From assembly GCF_900635445.1 (NCBI RefSeq), contig NZ_LR134117.1, positions 1,302,001 through 1,366,000 of the forward strand: 64,000 nt of DNA, given 5' to 3'. The translations under genes were made by a program, and so were the position numbers. The notes beneath the pieces are model-generated. The model was not told the DNA's origin, made no database searches, and saw nothing but the letters and a program-made list of their open reading frames with translations. Below, piece by piece: positions 57,697 to 64,000 of the stretch. Every line of letters starts with the position of its first letter. Positions within the stretch are counted from its first letter, which is position 1. This stretch comes from Serratia odorifera. Its GTDB lineage: Bacteria; Pseudomonadota; Gammaproteobacteria; Enterobacterales; Enterobacteriaceae.

Positions 57697-59500
57697 ATGC
57701 CGTCTCATAATCTTTATCAAACAGGTTGGCAATTCTACCACGAACTGTCAGATGTGATGTGACTGGATACGAAACGGCGAGATCCCACAGGCTGACGCCG
57801 CCGAGTTTGACCGTCTCGCTCGGGTAGCTACTGTAATCTTTGTCAAAACGCTGCCCCAGATAACGATAGGTCACCGCCCAGTCCAGGTCATAGACCTGCC
57901 AATCCAGTTCATACTTCACCTGTTGTTTGGCGCGGCGCAGCAGAACCTCATTGGTTTTGGCGTTGCGCGGGTCAACGTAGTCGTAGCCAATCTGATGCGT
58001 CAACGGGCCGGTTTCAAACGAAGCGGTCGCCTCAACGCCTTTGATGGTCGCTTTACCGATGTTGTAATAACGGTAGCTCACCGGATCGCTGTCGATCAGG
58101 TTGTCGATGTCATTACGGTAAGCAGAAACGCGCCAGGTCACTGGCCCGGTCAGCCCTTCGAAGCCACCTTCCCACTGCTTGCTTTCTTCTGGTTTCAGAT
58201 CGCGATTGCCATAAAAGTCGCTATACAGCTGGCCCATGTTCGGTGCTTTGAAGGCGGTGCCGTAAGACCCCACCAGGCGATATCCTTCGACAAACTCCCA
58301 GGCCGCGCTGGTCTGCCAGGTGCCGTGCCAGCCAAATTCGGAGTTGTCGTCACCACGCACGGCGGCTTCCAGCGTCACCGGGCCAACCAGTTGCTGACCG
58401 GTCAGGTACAGGCCCGTATTGCGCTGGCTTTTCTCTTCGCTCACCGAGGCGGTGTTCGGTTTGATTTTCTGATCCTGCCAATCGGCGCCGGCGCTCACCG
58501 TGCCACGCCCGACCTGCAGCGTGTTACCCCATTGCAGGTTGTACTGTTCCACATCGTCCAGTCGCGCCGAACTGGCGTACTGGCCTAAACGCGGATCATA
58601 GTTGTAGTCTTTACTGTGACTGTAGCTGCCAATCAGCTGCGTCGCATAAATGCCCTGCTGGTAACGTACCCCACTGTCCCAGGTCTGGCTATAAAGCTTG
58701 CGTGTATCCACCAGCGCAGCGCCCGGTGAATAATAGCTATCATAGGCCGTGCGGTTGTCATAGCCGTAACCGCGCACGAAACCGCTGAACTGTTCGGTAA
58801 ACTGGTGCTGTATGGCGCCATACAGCGACTTGCTCATGAAACCGTCACGATCCTGCTGGCTTTGCATGCCGGTATTGCCATAAGCCACCACGTCATACCC
58901 TTTGGTATAGGTATAGTTGCCCGCCAGCGTTGCCACGGTGTCGTCCCCCAGCGGCTGCTGGGTCGATGCGTCATACGCCTGATAGCCGTTGGAACCCAGC
59001 CCGGCGGAAAGCGTAGTGCCGTTGTTTTCTCGCGTAGTGATAATGTTGACTACGCCACCAATCGCGTCGGAGCCATACACCGCCGAACGCGGCCCACGGA
59101 TATATTCAATTTTCTGCACCAGCGAAATAGGAATTTGGCTGAGATCGGAAGAGCCGCTGACGCCAGCCTGATTCAGACGGATGCCGTCGATCAGTACCAA
59201 TACGTGGCTGGAATTGGTGCCACGTACAAACAGCGAGCTGTTTTGCCCCAAGCCGCCGTTCTGGGCAATATCCACTCCCGGCAAACGGCGCATCACATCG
59301 GTCAGGCTTTTGGCCTGCCAGCGATCGATATCAGTACGGGTGACGACGGAGGTCGGCGCCAGAACCGAAGATACCGGCTGAGGAAAACGGTTGGCGGTAA
59401 CCACCAGTTTATCGCTGTGATTGGTCGTGGTGTTGTCTTGCGCCCATCCAGAAAAGGCCGTGACGGAGGTAACCACCGACAGCAGCGTATTTTTTATCAT
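57641..59500 (-). CDS. btuB: TonB-dependent vitamin B12 receptor
   Basis: Outer-membrane cobalamin transporter. A signal peptide ends near SVTAFSGWAQ; the mature N-terminus has the TonB box SDKLVVTANRF, then the plug domain (RRLPGVDIAQNGGLGQNSSLFVRGTNSSHVLVLIDGIR) and a 22-strand barrel ending in YSLTGSYTF with the terminal Phe. About 619 aa. I chose the ATG at 59500 by similarity to E. coli BtuB; ATGs at 59506 and 59518 are in frame and none has a good ribosome site. It is controlled by the cobalamin riboswitch upstream. Confidence 0.95.
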   Translation of the reverse strand: MIKNTLLSVVTSVTAFSGWAQDNTTTNHSDKLVVTANRFPQPVSSVLAPTSVVTRTDIDRWQAKSLTDVMRRLPGVDIAQNGGLGQNSSLFVRGTNSSHVLVLIDGIRLNQAGVSGSSDLSQIPISLVQKIEYIRGPRSAVYGSDAIGGVVNIITTRENNGTTLSAGLGSNGYQAYDASTQQPLGDDTVATLAGNYTYTKGYDVVAYGNTGMQSQQDRDGFMSKSLYGAIQHQFTEQFSGFVRGYGYDNRTAYDSYYSPGAALVDTRKLYSQTWDSGVRYQQGIYATQLIGSYSHSKDYNYDPRLGQYASSARLDDVEQYNLQWGNTLQVGRGTVSAGADWQDQKIKPNTASVSEEKSQRNTGLYLTGQQLVGPVTLEAAVRGDDNSEFGWHGTWQTSAAWEFVEGYRLVGSYGTAFKAPNMGQLYSDFYGNRDLKPEESKQWEGGFEGLTGPVTWRVSAYRNDIDNLIDSDPVSYRYYNIGKATIKGVEATASFETGPLTHQIGYDYVDPRNAKTNEVLLRRAKQQVKYELDWQVYDLDWAVTYRYLGQRFDKDYSSYPSETVKLGGVSLWDLAVSYPVTSHLTVRGRIANLFDKDYETAYGYATPGREYSLTGSYTF

Positions 59501-59587
59501 TGTCATTGGGAAAAGCATCCAAACATATCTGCGGATGCCGCAGGTTCATGGACTGGTGATTCGCGACAGTCATGAATAATGCGACGT

Positions 59588-59775
59588 AGTACCGGCAGGT
59601 CTTCGGGCTTGGGACTTGTCGATTGCGCAACCCAATCGACACCGGGCGATGACTTCCCATCCAGCAGTGGACAGTGTCTGCATTAATATATGCTATCGCC
59701 GTGACTTCCCCTTACCGCTGCGCGTCAGCTCCGGATTCTCACCGGATTCCCTTTTCACTCGCTGCTTGAGGCCGG
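59588..59775 (-). promoter_or_regulatory. Cobalamin riboswitch of btuB
   Basis: The minus strand has GGGAATCCGGTGAGAATCC, then GGAGCTGACGCGCAGCGGTA, and the B12 box AGCCCGAAGACCTGCCGGT (about 59591-59609), the conserved core of the adenosylcobalamin riboswitch. It lies 90 bases before btuB, where binding would block ribosome access. The remainder of 59501-59910 holds the trmA promoter. Confidence 0.95.
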
Positions 59776-59910
59776 ACAGCAATGCTACGATCAATGTAAA
59801 TGGATGTCTAGACTTCCAATAATGTAACAAATAATAAGGCTGACAAAACTGGACTTCACTGCCCAATTCCCTACAATCCCCGCTGATCCAATTTGACTGA
59901 CGAGAAGACC

Positions 59911-61014
59911 ATGACGCCCGAGAACCTGCCTATTGAACGCTACGACGAACAGCTGACGGAGAAAACCCAGCGGCTGGCGTCCATGATGTCGCCGTTCGGG
60001 GCACCCGAGCCGGAAGTGTTCCGCTCGCCAGTGAGCCATTACCGTATGCGCGCCGAATTCCGCATCTGGCACGACGATGATGAGATGTACCACATCATGT
60101 TCGACCAGCAGACCAAGCAGCGGATTCGCGTTGACCGCTTTCCCGCCGCCAGCGAACTGATCAACCGCCTGATGACCGCGCTGATCGCCGCCATCAAACC
60201 GCAGCCCGTTCTGCGCCGCAAACTGTTCCAGATCGATTACCTGTCAACCCGAAGCGGTAAAATCATCGCGTCGCTGCTGTACCACCGCAAGCTGGACGAT
60301 GAATGGCAACGGCACGCGGAGCAATTGCGCGATGATCTGCGCGCCCAGGGTTTCGATCTGCAACTGATTGGCCGCGCCTCTAAAATGAAAATCACCCTGG
60401 ATCACGATTACATCGATGAAGTGCTGCCGGTCGCAGGGCGCGACATGATTTACCGCCAGGTGGAAAACAGCTTCACCCAGCCCAACGCGGCGATAAACGT
60501 TGCCATGTTGGAATGGGCGCTGGACGTCACACGGCATGCCAAGGGGGATTTGCTGGAACTGTACTGCGGCAACGGTAACTTTTCTCTGGCGCTGGCGCGC
60601 AATTTCGATCGCGTGCTGGCAACGGAAATCGCCAAGCCATCGGTGGCCGCCGCACAATACAATATCGCCGCCAATCAGGTAGACAATGTGCAAATCATTC
60701 GTATGGCAGCGGAAGAGTTTACCCAGGCGATGAACGGCGTACGCAGCTTTAATCGTCTGCAAGGCATTGATTTAAGCAGCTATAACTGTGAGACAATTTT
60801 TGTCGATCCGCCACGTAGTGGGCTGGATGACGAAACGGTGAAGATGGTACAGGCCTATCCACGCATCCTGTATATTTCCTGCAACCCGGAAACGCTGAGC
60901 GCCAACCTGGATACCTTGCAGGCCACGCATGACATTACCCGCCTGGCGCTGTTCGATCAGTTCCCCTACACCCACCATATGGAATGCGGCGTACTGTTGG
61001 AAAAACGCGTCTAG
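59911..61014 (+). CDS. trmA: tRNA (uracil-54-C5)-methyltransferase
   Basis: Forms ribothymidine at tRNA position 54 and also modifies tmRNA. The 367-aa product starts MTPENLPIERYDEQLTEKTQRL as in E. coli and has FRSPVSHYRMRAEFRIWHDDDEMYHIMF, the SAM motif LELYCGNGNFSLALARNF, FVDPPRSGLD, the catalytic Cys in ILYISCNPETL and the general base Glu in HHMECGVL. Six codons of a longer frame above it are not conserved. It is divergent from btuB and ends before a strong hairpin. Confidence 0.96.
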   Translation: MTPENLPIERYDEQLTEKTQRLASMMSPFGAPEPEVFRSPVSHYRMRAEFRIWHDDDEMYHIMFDQQTKQRIRVDRFPAASELINRLMTALIAAIKPQPVLRRKLFQIDYLSTRSGKIIASLLYHRKLDDEWQRHAEQLRDDLRAQGFDLQLIGRASKMKITLDHDYIDEVLPVAGRDMIYRQVENSFTQPNAAINVAMLEWALDVTRHAKGDLLELYCGNGNFSLALARNFDRVLATEIAKPSVAAAQYNIAANQVDNVQIIRMAAEEFTQAMNGVRSFNRLQGIDLSSYNCETIFVDPPRSGLDDETVKMVQAYPRILYISCNPETLSANLDTLQATHDITRLALFDQFPYTHHMECGVLLEKRV

Positions 61015-61033
61015 CGCCAACCGGCAGCAATAA

Positions 61034-61052
61034 GGCCCGGGACACCCGGGCC
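61034..61052. terminator. Hairpin between convergent trmA and yijD
   Basis: A perfect 8-bp stem GGCCCGGG/CCCGGGCC with an ACA loop lies between the two convergent genes. There is no T-run on either strand, so it is probably a weak bidirectional terminator. Confidence 0.55.
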
Positions 61053-61059
61053 GGCAGCA

Positions 61060-61428
61060 TTATGGCTGCGATTGACCACCCAGCGTCTTGCGCGTCTTCA
61101 GTTTGATGCCAATCCACAGCACCAGCACCACGCAAAGGATCGATGGCAGGAAGTTCGAGCCGATTTGCGGGTATTCCGCACGTACGATGGCGCTGTATAT
61201 CAATAAACCCAGCACGAAACACGCCGCGGCCAACTTGGGCATGCCGTCCGGCATCACCCGGTTAAGGTAACGCTGATGCAGGCAGTACACCGCCAACACC
61301 AGTGCGATCAGCGGGAAGATCGAAAACGGTACCACCGAGCTGAACAACGCGGCGAAAGAACCGTTGATCGAAAGGCCGGCAATCAACGCCAGCAGTAAGG
61401 TGCCATTCTCACGGCCTGGTTTTTCCAT
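61060..61428 (-). CDS. yijD: Inner-membrane protein YijD (DUF1422)
   Basis: A 122-aa membrane protein of unknown function with about four transmembrane helices (GTLLLALIAGLSINGSFAALF, PFSIFPLIALVLAVYCLH, LAAACFVLGLLIYSAI, LPSILCVVLVLWIGIKL). It starts MEKPGRENGTLLLALIAGL and follows fabR by 14 bases, a conserved pair in enterobacteria that is probably one operon. Confidence 0.93.
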   Translation of the reverse strand: MEKPGRENGTLLLALIAGLSINGSFAALFSSVVPFSIFPLIALVLAVYCLHQRYLNRVMPDGMPKLAAACFVLGLLIYSAIVRAEYPQIGSNFLPSILCVVLVLWIGIKLKTRKTLGGQSQP

Positions 61429-61442
61429 TACTTTTTACCTTC

Positions 61443-62075
61443 TTATACGTGGGTGACAGATGATCTTTCTTGCTCGCGGCGATACCAGTAATAGGCTCCT
61501 TTGGAAATCATCCGCAATTGCAGTACCAGCCGCTCCTCCAACTGACGCCGCTGCTCGATGTCGATATCCAACGCTTCAGCGCCGGCGCTGAACACGATGG
61601 TGACCATGGCTTCGGCCTGAGCTTCGGTGAAGCTGCGTGGCATATGGTTTTCCAGTTCGAGGTAATCCGCCAGTTCGGCGATAAAATGCTGGATTTCGCG
61701 CGCAACCGCCGCACGAAAAGCCGCGGACGTACCGGAGCGCTCACGCAGCAACAGGCGAAATGCATTGGGGTTATTGCCAATGAACTCCATAAACGTCGAG
61801 ACCGAGGTACGGATCACGCTGCCGCCTTTGGCGATGCGCTGGCGTGCCTGCCGCATCAGTTGGCGCAGCATCAGGCCGCTCTCGTCGACCATGGTCAACC
61901 CCAGCTCATCCACATCGCGAAAGTGGCGATAAAACGAGGTTGGCGCAATACCTGCCTCACGAGAAACCTCTCGCAGACTCAGGCTGGCAAAACTGCGCTC
62001 GGCGCTCAGCTGGCTGAACGCCGCTTCGATCAAAGAGCGACGCGTCCGTTCTTTTTGTTGTGCTCTGACGCCCAT
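61443..62075 (-). CDS. fabR: TetR-family repressor of unsaturated fatty acid synthesis
   Basis: Represses fabA and fabB in response to the ratio of saturated and unsaturated acyl chains. The product (about 210 aa) starts MGVRAQQKERTRRSLIEAAF and has the HTH SLREVSREAGIAPTSFYRHF, followed by GLMLRQLMRQARQRIAKGGS and EFIGNNPNAFRLLLRERSGTS, nearly identical to E. coli FabR. TGGA lies seven bases before the ATG at 62075; ATGs at 62081 and 62102 are in frame. It is divergent from sthA. Confidence 0.95.
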   Translation of the reverse strand: MGVRAQQKERTRRSLIEAAFSQLSAERSFASLSLREVSREAGIAPTSFYRHFRDVDELGLTMVDESGLMLRQLMRQARQRIAKGGSVIRTSVSTFMEFIGNNPNAFRLLLRERSGTSAAFRAAVAREIQHFIAELADYLELENHMPRSFTEAQAEAMVTIVFSAGAEALDIDIEQRRQLEERLVLQLRMISKGAYYWYRREQERSSVTHV

Positions 62076-62292
62076 ATGCATATCCAGATAAATTCCATTC
62101 ACTCAGTCTAACGCCGTAAGGGTGGCAATATAGCAAATTTTATTGCAACAGCATTTATACAAACGCGCCTGCTCACAATTCCAACCCGTGCAGATTGTGC
62201 TTTGCCTCAAAAAGCCTAATGGTGATTGGGCGCACAGCGCTATGATGTTAAGATACCGTTGTAATTTTGTATAAGAATAGGTCTAACCTCAC

Positions 62293-63691
62293 ATGCAACA
62301 GCACTATCAATTTGATGCCATTGTTATCGGCTCGGGCCCTGGTGGTGAAGGCGCCGCCATGGGACTGGTTAAACAAGGCGCCCGAGTGGCGGTGATCGAG
62401 CGGTTCAATAATGTCGGCGGCGGCTGTACCCATTGGGGCACAATCCCGTCCAAAGCCCTCCGCCACGCCGTCAGCCGTATTATCGAATTCAACCAGAACC
62501 CGCTCTACAATAACTCCCGTACGCTCAGCGCCACGTTCCCTGACATTCTCCGCCACGCCGACAACGTCATTAACCAACAGACCCGCATGCGCCAAGGCTT
62601 TTACGAGCGCAACCAGTGCAAACTGTTTGCCGGCGATGCGCGTTTTATCGATGCCAATACCGTCAGCGTTACCTATCAGGACGGCACCCAAGATACCATC
62701 CGCGCCGATCACATCGTGAATCGCCTGCGGCTCGCGGCCCTATCACCCGGCCAGCGTTGATTTTACCCATTCACGTATTTATGACAGTGATTCCATTCTC
62801 GAATTGAGCCATGAACCGCGCCACGTCATTATCTATGGTGCCGGGGTGATCGGCTGCGAATACGCGTCGATTTTCCGCGGCCTGAACGTCAAGGTTGATC
62901 TGATCAACACCCGCGACCGGTTGCTGGCGTTCCTCGATCAGGAAATGTCGGACTCACTGTCTTATCACTTCTGGAACAATGGCGTGGTGATCCGTCACAA
63001 CGAAGAGTTCGAGAAAATTGAAGGCACCGAAGACGGCGTCATCGTGCATCTGAAATCGGGCAAAAAGGTGAAAGCCGACTGCCTGCTGTATGCCAACGGT
63101 CGTACCGGCAACACCGACGCGCTGGGTCTGGAAAACGTCGGGTTGGAATCCGACAGCCGCGGCCTGCTGAAGGTAAACAGCATGTACCAGACGGCGCTGG
63201 CGCATATCTATGCCGTCGGTGATGTAATTGGCTACCCGAGCCTGGCGTCGGCGGCCTACGATCAGGGTCGCATTGCCGCGCAGGCCATTGCCTCCGGGGA
63301 AGCCAACGCGCATCTGATTGAAGACATCCCGACCGGGATCTACACCATTCCGGAAATCAGCTCCGTCGGCAAAACCGAGCAGGAACTGACGTCGATGAAA
63401 GTGCCGTACGAAGTGGGCCGCGCCCAGTTCAAGCATCTGGCGCGCGCACAGATCGCCGGCATGAGCGTCGGCAGTCTGAAGATCCTGTTCCACCGCGACA
63501 CGCTGGAAATCCTGGGCATTCACTGCTTTGGCGAGCGTGCGGCGGAGATCATCCACATCGGCCAGGCAATCATGGAACAGAAGAATGGAGGTAATACCAT
63601 CGAGTATTTCGTTAATACTACCTTCAACTATCCGACCATGGCCGAAGCCTATCGGGTGGCGGCGTTAAACGGCTTAAACCGCCTGTTTTAA
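62293..63691 (+). pseudogene. sthA: Soluble pyridine nucleotide transhydrogenase, frameshifted in this sequence
   Basis: FAD enzyme that transfers hydride between NADPH and NAD+. About 466 aa when repaired, the E. coli length. The N-terminal part has IVIGSGPGGEGAAMGLVKQGARVAVIE and the GGGCTHWGTIPSKALR segment. An extra A near 62718 (after ADHIV) shifts the frame to a stop at 62760; removing it gives IACGSRPYHPASVDFTHSRI and continues to the second half (VIIYGAGVIGCEYASIFRGL, then YANGRTGNTDALGL and the C-terminal dimer domain). Probably a sequence error. Its 3' end overlaps that of oxyR by 18 bases. Confidence 0.93.
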
Positions 63692-64000
63692 CACCGAGCC
63701 CATGTAACTCTGCATGTGCTCGCGGATCGCCTCGGCCAACTGCTCATAGCGGCTGCGCAAAGGGGAACCGGGGCGATACACCAGGGCAATGGTGCGCTTC
63801 GGTTCCGGTTTGTAGCAGTCGAGATAGCACACGCCGTCGCGCTCACGCGCGTTTGGCACCGCCAATGACGGCAACAGCGTAATGCCGCTGCCGGCCGCTA
63901 CCATGTTACGCAGCGTTTCAAGGCTGGTGGCGCGGAAATGGGTGTCTTCGTCCGCACCGGCCTGGAAACAGAAGCCCATCGCCTGATCGCGCAGACAGTG
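63674..64000 (-). CDS. oxyR: Peroxide-sensing LysR-type regulator OxyR (3' part, cut by window end)
   Basis: OxyR activates hydrogen-peroxide defence genes when Cys199 and Cys208 form a disulfide. The window holds the last 108 residues, beginning HCLRDQAMGFCF, so both redox cysteines (in HCL and GFC) are present. The C-terminal LRNMVAAGSGITLLPSLAVP and RSRYEQLAEAIREHM match E. coli OxyR, ending KQAV. It is convergent with sthA with an 18-base overlap. The HTH half lies beyond base 64000. Confidence 0.96.
   Translation of the reverse strand, partial: HCLRDQAMGFCFQAGADEDTHFRATSLETLRNMVAAGSGITLLPSLAVPNARERDGVCYLDCYKPEPKRTIALVYRPGSPLRSRYEQLAEAIREHMQSYMGSVLKQAV

Overview
The window reads as a chromosomal segment of an enterobacterium of the Serratia type (family Yersiniaceae). 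The evidence is a core gene order close to E. coli (prlC-rlmJ-gor, yhjD-yhjE-cdh-yhjG-kdgK, ilvC/ilvY, ilvLGMEDA-comM-maoP-hdfR, murI-btuB-trmA-yijD-fabR-sthA-oxyR), a large Ssp-like subtilisin autotransporter, and an ExpI/EsaI/SplI-type acyl-homoserine lactone (AHL) system. A member of the S. plymuthica/liquefaciens group is my best guess; this is inference from protein features, not a database match.

Layout. 1-4.1 kb: core genes prlC (cut by the window start), rlmJ and gor. 4.3-22.4 kb: an accessory stretch absent from this position in E. coli. It holds an orphan hcp with a 303-aa partner protein; a signalling module made of a molybdopterin-fold periplasmic protein, a hybrid histidine kinase and a convergent BetR-type response regulator; a possible small RNA; a LuxI/LuxR pair with a perfect 20-bp lux-type box and a second, related box upstream of a secreted halovibrin-like protein; a DUF2599-like secreted protein; the Ssp-like protease; a TetR regulator with operator-like repeats facing a Tm-1-like (UPF0261) gene; a broken spy; and a convergent PAS-GGDEF-EAL / RpfF-like pair that looks like a DSF-family signalling system. 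22.6-29.5 kb: yhjD, yhjE, cdh, yhjG and kdgK. 29.7-31.3 kb: a visibly AT-rich, convergent and overlapping luxR/luxI pair of the SplR/SplI type. 31.5-46.1 kb: branched-chain amino-acid genes (ilvC, ilvY, ilvGMEDA with its leader peptide and attenuator), an MFS transporter, comM, maoP and hdfR. 46.1-50.6 kb: the ytfQ-ytfR-ytfT-yjfF sugar ABC importer. 50.9-56.8 kb: a complete rRNA operon on the minus strand (16S, tRNA-Ile, tRNA-Ala, 23S, 5S, tRNA-Asp, tRNA-Trp). 56.8-64 kb: murI, btuB with a cobalamin riboswitch, trmA, yijD, fabR, sthA and the 3' part of oxyR.

Two themes stand out. First, the window appears to carry three cell-cell signalling systems (two AHL, one DSF-family) close to genes for secreted products; for the first AHL system, shared lux-type boxes suggest a local regulon. 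Second, at least seven single-base indels break otherwise well-conserved genes (spy, rpfR/pdeR twice, rpfF, hdfR, murI, sthA). Because murI is normally essential, these are more likely sequence errors than true decay, and the affected genes should be read as probably intact in the organism.
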